Source: Bugula neritina
Lineage: Eukaryota; Bryozoa; Gymnolaemata; Cheilostomatida; Bugulidae
Length of the DNA stretch: 59,000 nucleotides
Direction of reading: 5' to 3'
Assembly: GCA_964035545.1 (NCBI GenBank)
Contig: OZ037770.1
Span: forward strand, 13,092,642 to 13,151,641
Below the pieces are notes generated by a model. That model was not told the origin of the DNA. It saw nothing but the letters and a program-made list of their open reading frames with translations, and ran no database searches. Made by a program: the position numbers and the translations under genes. Positions 1 through 11,252 of this stretch are shown piece by piece (within the stretch, counting starts at the first letter, position 1; each line of letters begins with the position of its first letter).

Positions 1-435
1 CAGGACTGATAATGGTAAGCAAATTTACTAACAAGAAGAAAAAATATTTCAGCCAAAAAAACTGGCTTTCCACAGGGAAGCTGGCAGGACTATTGTAGCC
101 TACAACCATGAAAGATAATTTTACGTTAAATCTTCTAATTTCATAGGTAAGCTGAAGTGTTAGAAATCCACAATACCTAATACCAGCCTCTGTTTGTATG
201 TTAGGAAAGTAAAGTTTCAAAGAATTTGAGGGGTCAGGCTAGTAAAACAATTGGTGAGCTGCGAAACGAAATGCCCACAGGAGCAAGAAGTTGAACAAAT
301 AAATTAGTTCTGTACACAACAAAAACTCAAGGCACAAGCAATCTTTGTTAAGAATATTATTTTAAGGTGACCATTGATGACAACTAAGCAAGAGAAAATT
401 TATCATCACTTTTTTCTTTCACTTTATTTACTACT
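1..435 (+). pseudogene. Truncated first unit of a decayed tandem gene family
   Basis: Positions 1-240 match the 5' half of the family unit at 5462-5710: the stretches for 'gatgatggtaagcaaat', the Lys/Asn-rich middle and the 'gaggggtcaggctagtaaaa' end are all recognisable. Just after about 260 the sequence jumps to the 3' part of the unit ('aaatgcccacaggagcaag'), so the centre has been deleted. Several stops break every frame. It is a relic, not a working exon. Function unknown; see the unit at 5100-5880 for the best-preserved copy. Confidence 0.45.
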
Positions 436-539
436 GTGCATTTATTGAACTTAGATTTATTGAACCATTTTTTGAGTCCATGCAAACACAGTTTTTGTGA
501 CCACACCTTGCTCAACTCAAGACTGTCATCATCCTACTC

Positions 540-870
540 ACAGACAGCTATATCAATAGCCAGTACTGGGTATCCCGGAACACTGACATGCGGATTAACG
601 AAGCGTGTGGCGAGTTGGGCAACCGCATCTGCCACCAATGTCGGAGGAAGTTCTCCTTCACACTTTGTTATTGTGTTTTGTGCGTGTGGGGAATTCTCAT
701 ATCAACTCGATTATAGGCTGCACCATCAGCGCATATCGAGTTGCTACACGAGCAATACGTTCGTGGTCAATGAGGCCACATTCCCAGAGTTCCGGGATCT
801 CATCTTGCCGCACGTTGGAAACCACCGCAAACGGGTTTCTCCGTGATGGAGGACAACCCTGAGCTGGAGC
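540..870. other. GC-richer island with coding-like frames, unrecognised
   Basis: This stretch is clearly richer in G+C than its surroundings and holds long open frames on both strands. The plus strand is open 436-846 and 605-862. The minus strand reads fragments such as 'ELWECGLIDHERIARVATRY' and 'LVADAVAQLATRFVNP', in two different frames separated by stops, which look more protein-like than the plus frames. I infer a decayed minus-strand coding fragment, perhaps of a mobile element, but I do not recognise it. A plus-frame 'CHQC' motif is too short to mean anything. It interrupts the tandem gene-like array, which resumes near 1140. Confidence 0.25.
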
Positions 871-1499
871 TTGCCTAATACAGACTACCCATTCTACATA
901 TAATAAAGATTGATTTTACTAAAGACTACTCTACATCTTGTTCTTTCTTACAAAGAGCTATCTTCAACACTTGACTGCATTCAACCCACAAGTTACTACA
1001 GGTGTTGAAAATGCCGTGCCAACTCAGAAGAGAAAGGGCTGGCAATTGACAATTATATGAGCAATATGAAGAAGGTGATCACATTAGATTATTCAACAAT
1101 GTTGAATTTGAACAAACCGATGACAATGAAAAATAAAATTTGTTTTGCCATGTTTTTAAAAATTATTATTTAAAGGTGACCGTTGATGACAGTTGAACAA
1201 AAGAAAATTGACCAACAAAGCTGAGCTCACCAGATGACCTACTGAATCTGGAAGTAGATCTGGTGAGTCCACCCCAGTCAAAAAGTATGTGATGCTGTGA
1301 AACACAAAAAAGTGTTGCACAGCATCACTCTATCTGTAAAAAAAAATGCCCACAGGAACAAGAAGTTGAAAAAAATAGTTGTGTACACAACAAAAATTTA
1401 GGCTGTGCACAAATAGTTGAGGTGTGAACAGCTATAGTTGGGGTAAATTATAACTACTCTCTAATACACCACATAATTCTAAACTATTTTCGAATGACT

Positions 1500-2330
1500 A
1501 CCTGTTGGAAGCTGATAAGACTATTGTAACTTACAATCACTAAAGATAATTTTACATTAAACCATCTGAGTTCATAGCGTTATAAATCCACAATACCCAA
1601 TGGTGACACATGTTTGTATGGTTAAAAAATAGAGTTTTAAAAAATTTGAGGGGTCAGGCTAGTAAAACAATTGGCAAAAAGTAAAATTCCATAGCAAAAC
1701 GAGAGCAGCCCACTCGTTGACTGCTATATAGATGTGGTACGTGATTTAAAGGACAAAATATGTGTTAATGCCCGATTAAATGGAAACCCTGTTTTGTTGC
1801 CAGTAGAAGAGTTAGAAAAAATGTGTATGAGGCTCACTGCAGTGCTAAGGTCTGGACCTATAAGAATGTATAGTAACGAATATGTCTGGGCATTAAACAT
1901 ATGCGAAATCCAATTAGAGAACCTTGGTCCTAATGGAAAAAGCCAATTTAAAGTTAATAAGCTAAATCTGAAATTCCTGTAAAGTTATATAATAATGTAA
2001 AGTGCAAAATTGAATCTGGTTATACAAATATTTTGCTATTTCCTGTTGAAGAAAATCTTCCCCAAAGCTAGTGTGTAGCGAAGATTTATTATCGAATTGT
2101 GTCGACATTTTCTTCTAAGTAATTGATCACCTGGGCACAAACTATGCAATGCTGTAAAAAATAAATGCCCACTGAAGCAAGATATTAAAAAAAAAGTTCT
2201 ATGCACGCACAACAAAATCTCAAGTGCAGGCAATCTTTTAAAAAATTTATTTTGAGGTAACTATTAATGACGGCTGAACAAAAAAATGACAAGCAGAGCT
2301 CACCTGAGATAGCTTAGTATTAAATTAAAT
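1500..2330 (+). pseudogene. Unit 1 of the ~1.03-kb tandem gene-like array
   Basis: The most readable part is 1734-1982, an open frame containing 'VRDLKDKICVNARLNG' followed by 'LLPVEELEKMCMRLTAVL'. The same peptide recurs at 2702, 3757 and 6809 with few changes, so the coding sense was once under selection. The upstream half (1500-1690) corresponds to the 'GELKGYKSTIP' part of the 5502 copy but is broken by stops and small deletions. The pattern GKPxLLPxEEL in the downstream half faintly resembles the end of BEN domains; this is a guess. No signal peptide or membrane segment is visible. Confidence 0.4.
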
Positions 2331-2579
2331 GCCTGGTGTACCTATGAAAGACAGAGCAAACGCTCTAGCTAATTAGAAGTTCAGCAAGTTTAAACAAGTC
2401 AAACAAGTTCAAACATGTTTAAATGTTAAATATGCTAAATGAGATTACAATTGATAGAGAAATTCAATAATTTCCCAATCATTAGAGAATGCAGGAATGT
2501 CTTTTAAGTCACCTGGATGTTACTAGTTTTAGGTAAAGCCGTGTTCAGGCAAGCCATCTGAACTCAATAGCTTCAAATA

Positions 2580-3360
2580 TTTTTTGAGCTGATAGGTGAG
2601 CTAAAGTGTTATAAATCCACAATACCTAATGGTGACCCATGTTTGTATGGTTAAAAAAAGTAGAGTTTTAGAGAATTTGAGGGATCAGGCTAGTAAAATA
2701 ATTGGCAAAAAGTAAAATTCCACAGCAAAACGAGAGCAGCTCACTCGTTGACTGCTATATAGATGTGGTACGTGATTTAGAGGACAAAACATGCGTCAAT
2801 GCTCGCTTAAATGGAAACCCTGTTATGTTGCCAGTAGAAGAATTAGAAAAAATGTGCATGAGGCTCACTGCAGTGCTAAGGTTTGGACCTATAAGAATGT
2901 ATAATAACGAATATGTCTGAGCATTAAACATATGTGAAATCCAATTAGAGGACCTTGGTCCTAACGAAAAAATCTATTTTAAAGTTAATAAGCTAAATCT
3001 GAAATTTCTGTAAAGCTATATAATAATGAAAAGTGTGCAATCGAATCTGGGCATGCAAATATTTTGCTATTTCTTGTTGAAGAAAATCTTCCCCAAAACT
3101 AGTGTTTAGCAAAGATTCATTATCGAATTGTGTCGACATTTTCTTCTAAGTAATTGATCACCTGGGCACAAACTATGCAATGCTGTAGAAAATAAATGCC
3201 CACTGAAGCAAGGAATTGAAAAAAAAAAAATTTCTACGCACGCACAACAAACCCTCAAGTGCAAGCAATCTTTTAAAAAATTTATTTTGAGGTTACCAAT
3301 AATGACGGCTGAACAAAAAAAATGACAAGCAGAGCTCACCTGAGAGAGCTTAGTATTAAA
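2580..3360 (+). pseudogene. Unit 2 of the tandem gene-like array
   Basis: Open frame 2702-2920 carries 'YIDVVRDLEDKTCVNARLNG' and ends at a TGA that is shared with unit 3 but not with unit 1, which has TGG there. The anchor peptide lies 1032 bp after the one in unit 1. The 3' flank ('aattgatcacctgggcacaa' and onward) also repeats, so the whole block was duplicated and not just the coding part. The upstream half is disrupted. Probably non-functional. Confidence 0.4.
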
Positions 3361-3639
3361 TTAAATGCCTGGGGTACCTATGGAAGATATCAAAATAAAA
3401 ATACAGAGCAAATTCTCTAGCTAATTAGAAGTTCAGCAAGTTTAAACAAGTCAAACAAGTTCAAACATGTTTAAATGTTAAATATGCTAAATGAGATTAC
3501 AATTGATAGAGAAATTCAATAATTTCCCAATCATTAGAAAATGCGGGAATGTCTTTTAAGTCACCTGGATGCTACAAGTTTTAGGTAAAGCCGTGTTTAT
3601 CAGGCAAGCCTTCTGAACTCAATATAGCTTCAAATATTT

Positions 3640-4430
3640 TTTGAGCTGATAGGTGAGCTAAAGTGTTATAAATCCACAATACCCAATGGTGACACATGTT
3701 TGTATGGTTAAAAAATAGAGTTTTAAAGAATTTGAGGGGTCAGGCTAGTAAAACAATTGGCAAAAAGTAAAATTCCAAAGCAAAACGAGAGCAGCCCACT
3801 CGTTGACTGCTATATAGATGTGGTACGTGATTTACAAGACAAAACTTGTGTTAATGCTCGATTAAATGGAAAGCCTGTTTTGTTGACAGTAGAAGAGTTA
3901 GAAAAAATGTGTATGAGGCTCACTGCAGTGCTAAGGTCTGAACCTATAAGAATGTATAATAACGAATATGTCTGAGCATTAAACATATGTGAAATCCAAT
4001 TAGAGAACCTTGGTCCTAATGAAAAAAGCTATTTTAAAGTTAATATGCCAAATCTGAAATTTCTGTAAAGCTATATAATAATGAAAAGTGTGCAATCGAA
4101 TCTGGGCATGCAAATATTTTGCTATCTCCTGTTGAAGAAAATCTTCCCCAAAACTAGTGTATAGCAAAGACTTATTACCGAATTGTGTCGACATTTGCTT
4201 TTAAGTAATTGATCACCTGGGGACTAACCTATGTAATGTTGTGAAAAATGAATGCAAGAAATTGAAAAAACAAAATAGTACTGTACACAACAAAGACCCA
4301 AGTGGAAGTTTTCATCATTCAACTCACTTCAACAATATAAGCAAGACCATAAAAGAATTGAAAGAGCAAATAGCTCAAATAAGGAAGAAAACTATTAAAA
4401 AAAAACAAACAGAAAGAGTAAGTTAATAGA
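3640..4430 (+). pseudogene. Unit 3 of the tandem array, with a following Lys-rich coiled-coil-like exon
   Basis: Open frame 3757-3975 repeats the 'CYIDVVRDLQDKTCVNARLN' core, 1055 bp after unit 2. Downstream, 4241-4426 is a separate open frame with 'FNNISKTIKELKEQIAQIRK', a short heptad-like Lys/Glu helix ending in a Lys/Arg-rich tail. It runs into 'agagtaagt', which could be a splice donor. The same helix-coding stretch reappears broken at 7677-7790, so it belongs to the family and is probably its N-terminal exon. Confidence 0.4.
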
Positions 4431-5099
4431 ATGCATCAGTTTAAATATTTTTTCTATAAATATTTTTTTAAGGGAATGAAGTCCTACTAGTTATTTCAAT
4501 TCATCTTACTCTGTTTAAATCACTCATCGTTGAGTAATGCTTTTATTTTTAACGTTGAAGAGGTAACGATCCTACTCCAAAAAAGTAAAAAGCTAATAAA
4601 GGTTCTACCAATCAAACAGATAGGTATTTGATATATGCCTAGACAATGACAACTCTGGAGAAGCACAATAATATCTGTTTAAGAAAAAAGATGATAGAAA
4701 AAAGAAATCATATTCTTTAGTAAATGGCCAAGAATAGTTACTGTTTGTATTTGAGCTTTTGAGTAGAGTTTGCAAACTCAATTATGATCTCCGTAACCTT
4801 AAAAAAGTAAGTTTAAAAGAATTTGAAGGGTTAGGTTAGTAAAATAACCTCGACTATAAAAGGCAGCACTATATATATATAAATTTATAAGTTATCAAGC
4901 TTATTTTATTTTTGTTCGACACTTGGAAAGGAAACCTTCAAGAAAAAGGAAATTGTAAGTTTTACACAGCTTCAATTCCTGGTCAACTGATTTAAATAAG
5001 TTGATGTTAAATAAAATGTATATAAATAACTATATCTTATTACTTGTTTATCTATTATTTTATATGAATGTTTGACCAATAAACAAATCATTATTTTAG

Positions 5100-5880
5100 T
5101 GATAACGAAAGCAGTAAACCAAAATCTCCTAAAGTGACAAAAGATCATACACTCCCTGATCAGTAAGTTTGTTGCAATTCTTGCTATATGTTTGCAATAG
5201 TAAATTTAATATAAAACATATAGCATTCACAATATTTATTTTTTAAATTACAACAAATATATATCTTGAGTTATAGGAAAGCTGAAAGCACTATACTACA
5301 CAACTCTCAAAACAAACAAAACCCAGCAAAGTAAGTATTATATTATTACCTATAACATTATTTCATTATACTAGCGCATTTATATAACGTTTTCTATTCT
5401 ATTGTATTGTAAAAACCATTACATAATTAATGCTTTGATAGACTATTTATTTTTATTTTAAGATTGATGATGGTAAGCAAATATACCTGCAAGATGAAAC
5501 AATGTTTCAGGCAACAAAACTGGTTTTCTATGGAGGAGCTGATAAAATAATTTTAACATATAATCATGAAAAAAATTTTTATATTAGATCTTCAGAGTTC
5601 ACTGGTGAGCTCAAAGGCTATAAATCTACAATACCAAAGGGTGGTCCGTGCTTGTATGTAAACAAGAGTAAGGTTTCGGAGAATTTAAAAAGTCATGCGA
5701 CTATAAAATGATTGGTAAAAAGTTAGGTTCCATGGTAAAATGAGAACAGCCCGATCATTGGCTGTTATGTAGATGTAGTGCGATATCTAAAGGACAAAGC
5801 GTGCATTAATGCCTGCTTAAATGGAAAGCAGGTTTTGCTGCCAGTTGCAGCGTATTTAATTTTGTATAACATAATATTTA
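5100..5880 (+). pseudogene. Unit 4, best-preserved copy of the gene-like family (possible BEN-like domain)
   Basis: Two short exons with good splice sites can be read: 5100-5162 ('NESSKPKSPKVTKDHTLPD', phase 2 out) and 5277-5330 ('KAESTILHNSQNKQNPAK'). They join in frame. A long block follows from 5462, open as 5502-5711, including 'TKLVFYGGADKIILTYNHEK' and 'GGPCLYVNKSKVSENLKS'. The join from the second exon into this block is out of frame with the only clear acceptor, and the downstream core at about 5780-5850 is in another frame. I therefore call it a damaged gene. The order (basic linker, small globular block, GKPxLLP block) could fit a BEN-domain protein. That is an inference from weak resemblance, and an unknown family is equally possible. 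Confidence 0.35.
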
Positions 5881-6559
5881 ACTGAATTAGATCTAGTTTC
5901 AGACCGAGAAGCTTCATTGTAAGTAACTTGATTTATTTTTTTGTGTAATGTATTAATTTTATTATTGTCTGTTCTGTTATTTTATAACTTGTACTTGGAG
6001 AAGCTATCATTGATCTGATAATTTATTTTAAAGTCACGTAAATTGCACTTGCAGGAATGTTGTTGAAATTGGGAATTTATTTGAGTTACATAAGTTGTTT
6101 GAGGAAACTATCTTGAAATATTTTGATCTTTAAATTTACACCAAATTTATGTTTAATAGGCTTATCAATTTTGTTGCCAGTATATTATCCACAGCAAGGG
6201 TTTAAAGGAATGCTAGGGTAGATATATTTATTTTATTTCTTTTGGGTTTGATTATTATAATAATTTTACTTGTCTTGTAATTTTGTTTTTATATTATTAT
6301 CAAATAGATATTCTAAATTGTATAGAAAATCCATAGTTTTATTCATTTCCGGAGAGGCAGGTCCTAAATTTGTCTCACGAAATTTATAACCTGAGTGCTA
6401 CCATTACACAATACACATAGAACCACACATATTGTTTATTCATGGATAATATTGCCAAACCAAACCATAAATAAACATTTGTCAAGCGAAGATAACCTCT
6501 ACTTTTATTTTACAGTTGCTGTATTGCACATATTAATTTTAAAAGCAAAAGTATCAAGT

Positions 6560-7300
6560 AATTTCTATAGGGAAGCTATAGGGAAGCCGATAAAATAATT
6601 TTAACATATAATCATGAAAAAATTTTTTATGTTGAGTCTTCAGAGTTCACTGGTGAGCTCAAATGTTACAAATCTACAATACCAAAGAGAGGTCGGTGCC
6701 TGTCTGTAAAAAAGAGTAAGGTTTTAGATAATTTGAAAAGTCATGCTACTAAAATGATTGGTAAAAAGTTAGGTTCCACGCCAAAACGTTGGCTGTTATG
6801 TAGATGTAGTGCGATATCTAAAGGACAAAATGTGCATTAATGCTTGCTTAAATGGGAAGCCTGCTTTGTTGCCAGCTGAAGAGTTGGATAACATGTGCAT
6901 AAAGCTTACAGCAGTACTTAGGTCTAGGCCTGTAAAACTTTATAATAATGAAAAGTGTGCAATTGAATCTGGTTACGCAAGTATTTTGCCATCTCTTGTT
7001 GAAGAAAATCTTCTCAAAAACTAGTGTATAGCGAAGAGTTATTACCAAATTGTGCTGAAATTTGCTTTTAAGTAATTGATAACTTGGGCACAAACTGCTG
7101 GATGCTGTGAAAAATGAATGCAAGAAATTGAAAAAATAAAAAGTTCCGTACACAACAAAAACCCAAGTGAAAGTTCTCATCATTCAACTAACTTCAACAA
7201 TATGAGCAAAACCAAAGAAAAATCGAAAAATCAAAACTGCTGGATGCTGTGAAAAATGAATGCAAGAAATTGGAAAAATAAAACAGTACTGCACGCAACA
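6560..7300 (+). pseudogene. Unit 5 of the tandem gene-like array
   Basis: 6566-6760 repeats the 'ADKIILTYNHEK' block of unit 4. The open frame 6809-7024 carries 'KDKMCINACLNGKPALLPAE' and, unlike units 1-3, continues through 'LYNNEKCAIESGYASILPSL' to a stop, giving the longest downstream half of the family. The anchor peptide is 1031 bp after that of unit 4. The two halves lie in different frames, so a frameshift or a lost intron separates them. The unit is cut near 7301 by an inserted element. Confidence 0.4.
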
Positions 7301-7676
7301 ATATTATATTTTCTTGTTATAAAACATATATTCCAGGCTATGAGTTATGGTAGAAATAATGCTGGTATAACTTATTAGTCTTAGAGATCCTGGTATGGTC
7401 AATACCGGGATGGTGTCACCAACAATTCCTCACGTAGCAGTTAGCTGCTTTATTTGAACCTGCGTGCAGACCGACCAGCAACTTACTTGGTTAGACTCAT
7501 CGCCCATACCTCAGGAATCCAAAAGGCAGCACAGAGGCAGCACAGAGGCAGCAACAGTATTCAACGATAAGAGGAGCCGTTAATGACCGAAGGAGTCACA
7601 GTGTATTTAGTTTTGTGCGAAATAATTTAGAAACTCAAATATTTAATTGAATTTCAATCCAATCAATTTCGGACTG
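7301..7676 (-). mobile_element. Inserted element with tRNA-like promoter boxes (SINE candidate)
   Basis: Compared with 4260-4340, the family unit is interrupted between about 7301 and 7676. Inside the insert the minus strand shows a tRNA-like stretch around 7430-7510, with an A-box-like 'TGAGTCTAACCAAGTAAG' and a B-box-like 'GGTTCAAAT'. A short duplicated piece 'ggcagcacagaggcagc' lies near 7531-7550. I infer a tRNA-derived SINE in minus orientation; the exact ends are uncertain. Confidence 0.4.
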
Positions 7677-8060
7677 AGCAAAACCATAGAAGAATTATAA
7701 AAGCAGATAGCTCAAATAAGAAAGCAAACTCTTAAAAAGACGAACAACAAACAAAAAGCACGTGCTAATAGATTGCGTTAGTTTAAACATTTTTGTTCTA
7801 CGGATAATTTTCCAAGTTGATAAATTCTTACTAGTTATTTCAATTCATCTTACTCGGTTAATTCACTTTATCATAGAGTAATGCTCTTATTTCTAATGTT
7901 GTGGAGGCAAAGATTCTATAACTCCAAAGAAATCAAAAGCTAAAAAGCTACAACTTTGGATGCTGATTGGTATTTGATATATGCCTAGACAGTGACAACT
8001 CATGAGAAGCTGATAATATTATCTGTTCAAAAACTCTGTCACAGACAAAATCATGACCAA
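7677..8060 (+). repeat. Resumed family sequence after the insertion
   Basis: 7677-7790 resumes the Lys-rich helix sequence seen intact at 4330-4426, but with an in-frame stop. 7880-8020 matches 4560-4680, including 'tatttgatatatgcctagac'. It therefore belongs to the same duplicated block and is non-coding now. Confidence 0.45.
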
Positions 8061-8229
8061 CGCTGAAAAGCGTAATATCTGTTCAGAAAAAAATACACAA
8101 GAAAACACAAAGTTTATTCTACCTTTGAATATACATAGTTGTCAAAAATTACAATCTAATGTATACTAAAAATGTAAAATAAAATGTTTTGCTTATAAAA
8201 CTAGTAAACTAGGAACATATATGTTACAG

Positions 8230-8419
8230 TGAGAGAAAAGAGGATGAACATAATGGTAAAGACTATGATGAAAAACAGGATGAAAAGTATGACGAAGGTA
8301 CCGATCATGATAGTGTGCTAGTAACATCAATAGAAGCTGAAAAGCTTGGATACTACTTTGACAAGGATAAGGCAATTGCTACATATCAACATTTCAGGAA
8401 ATTCCTCATCAAGACTTAA
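8230..8419 (+). CDS. Candidate terminal exon, acidic, unrecognised
   Basis: An acceptor (ttacag, ending 8229) opens a 62-codon frame that ends at TAA 8417-8419. It starts acidic and Lys/Asp-rich ('ERKEDEHNGKDYDEKQDEKY') and ends 'LGYYFDKDKAIATYQHFRKF' plus five residues. There is no internal ATG in frame, so it can only be an internal or last exon. Its composition is coding-like for so AT-rich a region. It may be the end of the damaged family gene upstream, or a relic. I do not recognise it. Confidence 0.3.
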
Positions 8420-8970
8420 GATTTTATAGGAGAGATCAAAGTCATGGTTGAACATAATATTCACTAGCTACAATGCAGCCGTGTTGACTTGGAGAATTTG
8501 GGTCATGAATTACTCAATTATTTCGAAGGCTAATTGATTTAAAGTTATTCAAATTAAAATAAAGACATAATTCAGAACATAAATTATTAAAGTAAAATAG
8601 CTTTAAAATCATTGGCTTTTTCTAACGAGACTCTACTATAAATGAGGATTTATAAATAAAGTTTTCTTCACTGAATAATTCAAACTATACTGAGCTTAAT
8701 ACAATTTTGAATTTAGTAAATAATATTTACTACTGTAGCAAACAGCTGTCTAAAGCATGACATAATTTTCATATAACTAAAAAATTAAATGTTTTTCACT
8801 TTGCTGATATTTTTCAAGGTCATCATGATAAAAACTCACCTCAATGTAGCAAAGAGTTTCTTATAATAACTTCTTCAACTACCAACTCCATTTGTCAATT
8901 TCACCAACCTCCATGAGTCCAGCTGTAATGGAGCAGATGGATATTCTATTAATAGCATATTATTACTATC
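8420..8970. other. AT-rich intergenic DNA, nothing recognised
   Basis: No frame, splice-consistent exon or repeat stands out. Short AT-rich sequence with scattered stops in all frames. Confidence 0.5.
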
Positions 8971-9058
8971 ATATAATAATGAACAATTTAGTGCATGCAG
9001 CTGTTACATAATATTTTATATTATGTAACAGCTGCGTGCACTAAATTGTTTATTATAT
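8971..9058. repeat. Near-perfect palindrome (MITE-like hairpin)
   Basis: The left arm (8971-9013, containing 'caatttagtgcatgcagctg') pairs with the right arm (9018-9058, containing 'cagctgcgtgcactaaattg') with very few mismatches and a loop of only a few AT bases. This is a single long hairpin, as left by a very short foldback or MITE insertion. No coding content. Confidence 0.7.
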
Positions 9059-9502
9059 TATTTAAATGTCTAACGGCTGCATACCAGCAACAATAACATA
9101 GTATTAGTAGATATTACGTAATACGCCATATGTCTAGACTTATTGATTTAGCAGATTAGGAGAAATTGAAAGTTAAATGTTTGTTAGCCGGTGCATTTTC
9201 AATGCAGCATTACAATAAGACTACTTATATTTTGACTAAGGAGCATCATTTATACAATTCGATAGTTAACAGCTGTACATAGCTTCTATTCTATAAAAAT
9301 ACTATATTTTATGACTGTCAAGTTTTATTGCTGTGTTAAACCAGCAGCTCAGCTTTGGTAAAGGACAAATGTCATTCATGTGTAAATACATTAGAAATTT
9401 TCTGCGAATTGCTCTTTTTAAATTGTAGCTGTTTGTAGCAAATTTATAAAGTAAATATAAAAGACAATATAGAGTAGATAGATAAAGTGTATAGAGTAAT
9501 TA

Positions 9503-9618
9503 CCCATTATTTTAAGTGAGGTGATCATGTTGGAAGTGAGAGCAAGCTTCAATGGCGTCTGCTGTTTTGTTGTTAGCATGCATCTGGCTAGCTGTGTGAG
9601 GTTCGCCAATTCATCTAT
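9503..9618 (-). CDS. Candidate minus-strand exon, unrecognised
   Basis: On the minus strand a pyrimidine-rich tract and 'atag' precede a stretch of higher G+C than its surroundings, followed by a possible donor 'ggtaatt'. One frame is open throughout ('LANLTQLARCMLTTKQQTPL'). Another frame reads to a stop. I cannot tell which frame, if either, is used. It would lie downstream of the candidate exon at 10327-10459. Confidence 0.22.
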
Positions 9619-9640
9619 ATGATGAGTCAGTCAAGGTAGG

Positions 9641-9776
9641 GGTAGAAATAGAGAAAAGCCTGTGTTCTAAATTAGAAATGTAGCAAAAATTTCAACCTGC
9701 ACCCAAACCAAAAATTAATAATGAAATTAAAGAACTTAGGCTATCTCAATTTTCCTGCTACTGCGCCTAAATGAGT
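9641..9776. repeat. Dispersed repeat, copy A (partner at 57710-57860)
   Basis: The block from 'cctgtgttctaaattagaaa' to 'ctatctcaatttt' is repeated at 57725-57840 at high similarity, with one 20-25 bp length difference. Two copies 48 kb apart indicate a transposed element. No coding capacity. Confidence 0.6.
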
Positions 9777-10326
9777 CAGTCTCAGTTATTTTTAGCACAA
9801 TGTTTTCAAGTTTACTTGACATGGGAACTGAGAAGATAGAAACGCAAGTATTACAACTATATGAGCTAGTGTAATGTGATGCCAACTAATAACCTTAGTA
9901 GCTAGAATGGAAATAATAACAGTTTAGTACCACTTATGGGTAATACTAATAGTAATACACACCCACAGCACATCATATTGACGACTTACTACAATAAAAC
10001 AAATAGCAATACTAAATAACAAACCATAATTTGTTGCATTAAAAAGTAATTTATTGAAGTAATTACAGCATCTATTTCCTTTACTTATATTTAATAATTT
10101 TGCTTAGCACAATGATAATGTTAAACCTTTGATATCTATTCTAATTGTGAACATTAGTCCAATTAAATAACATTCAAATTTATAATCAAGTTAACCAAAG
10201 TAAAAAGTTAGAACTATAAGTAGATGTATAAATAGCTCACCATTTGATCTAATAATGAATAAATTGTTAGAATAGAATATACTTCGATCACTCGTGTGTG
10301 TTAGTATATATTTGTATAATTCTTAC
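9777..10326. other. AT-rich intergenic DNA, nothing recognised
   Basis: No long frame and no convincing repeat. Several long runs of A/T. Confidence 0.5.
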
Positions 10327-10459
10327 CTCCATTTCAAATAAGTCTTTCCTATTGAAAGGACCTGCATTTGCTCAGCCAGCTGCTTGCATCTCTGCCTGCA
10401 CACTAGTAAATGGTTTGCGTATTTCTCTTGGATAATGAACCAGCATGTCGCTCCAGCTT
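10327..10459 (-). CDS. Candidate internal exon on the minus strand, unrecognised
   Basis: The minus strand shows an acceptor (ggttag) and a strong donor (GGAG/gtaaga) around 133 bp. Only one of three frames is open, and it is open over all 43 codons, including 'GATCWFIIQEKYANHLLVCR' and 'CKQLAEQMQVLSIGKTYLKW'. It enters in phase 1 and leaves in phase 2. The peptide looks helical. I do not recognise it, and the neighbouring candidate exons do not all join in phase, so the gene model is incomplete. Confidence 0.33.
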
Positions 10460-10920
10460 CTAACCAATGAAAACCTCACACGTGCAAATCTGTAGTAGAT
10501 TGCCCAAATGTCATTTGAATGCTTTCAACAACTCGCTATGGTTTAACAAAAGTTATAAATTGCGAATTGATTTCACTATAACTAGTTGATATAAATGACA
10601 TCACAGCTTTGTTAGAGCTTGTTGCGTAAATAATATTACCCTACTTGAGTTGTGTGCTCTTTGTATCAGCAAGTATTTACATATAGGAATTGCTTTAACA
10701 AAGGCAAATAAATAAAAGCCCCATACAGCTTATTATTTTGTGACAATTGAGGAGCATATACTTTTAAACTCAGAATAAAAGAAAACATTACAATCATCCA
10801 CAACTAAACATTTTCATTCGAAGCAATAGCTTTGCATGAGGTGTTCGCATGGACACGGTTATCTAAACAAACAGAATAAAGAGATTTTTAGGTATTGTGT
10901 TACACTTGATGCTTAACCAG

Positions 10921-11000
10921 TCATGCATAAGTCACTGCCTCAACTGGGCTGGGATAGACTGGACGAAGTGTAAGCATGTCTTCTTCATCTTGTAGTTCAG
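10921..11000 (-). CDS. Candidate terminal exon on the minus strand, unrecognised
   Basis: After a minus-strand acceptor (ggttag) one frame reads 'ELQDEEDMLTLRPVYPSPVE' and five more residues to TGA at 10923-10921. The acidic start and Pro-rich end are coding-like. It would be the last exon of a gene reading leftwards from about 11.3 kb, but no phase-compatible partner is secure. Confidence 0.28.
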
Positions 11001-11200
11001 CTAACCGTCAAACTAGCGTTTGAATGTATTGAATTAAGTATTGCAGTAAGCTATTTTCACTGTTCAAAATAATTGCGTATAGAGAGATTAATTTGGTACC
11101 ACGTGATAGCTTATTTAGATTCTATTAAATTTTAATCTCTACTAGCCAGCTAGCTAGCTTGTTCTTCACAGATGTTACTTTTGTTGCTTTAGAGATTTAC

Positions 11201-11252
11201 CTTTCTGGTTTGTAAAACTGTAACGCTGAGTTTATTGGCTTCCTCGCTCTAT
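11201..11252 (-). CDS. Candidate small internal exon on the minus strand, unrecognised
   Basis: Strong minus-strand acceptor (ttatttacag) and donor (AAAG/gtaaat) enclose 52 bp with a single open frame, 'RARKPINSALQFYKPE'. Basic and short. It enters in phase 1 and leaves in phase 2, like the exon at 10327-10459, so at least one linking exon would be needed. Confidence 0.28.

Noticed and set aside
620-660. CDCA7-type zinc finger from a 'CHQC' motif
   Set aside because: The match is four residues long and the following cysteines do not fit the pattern.
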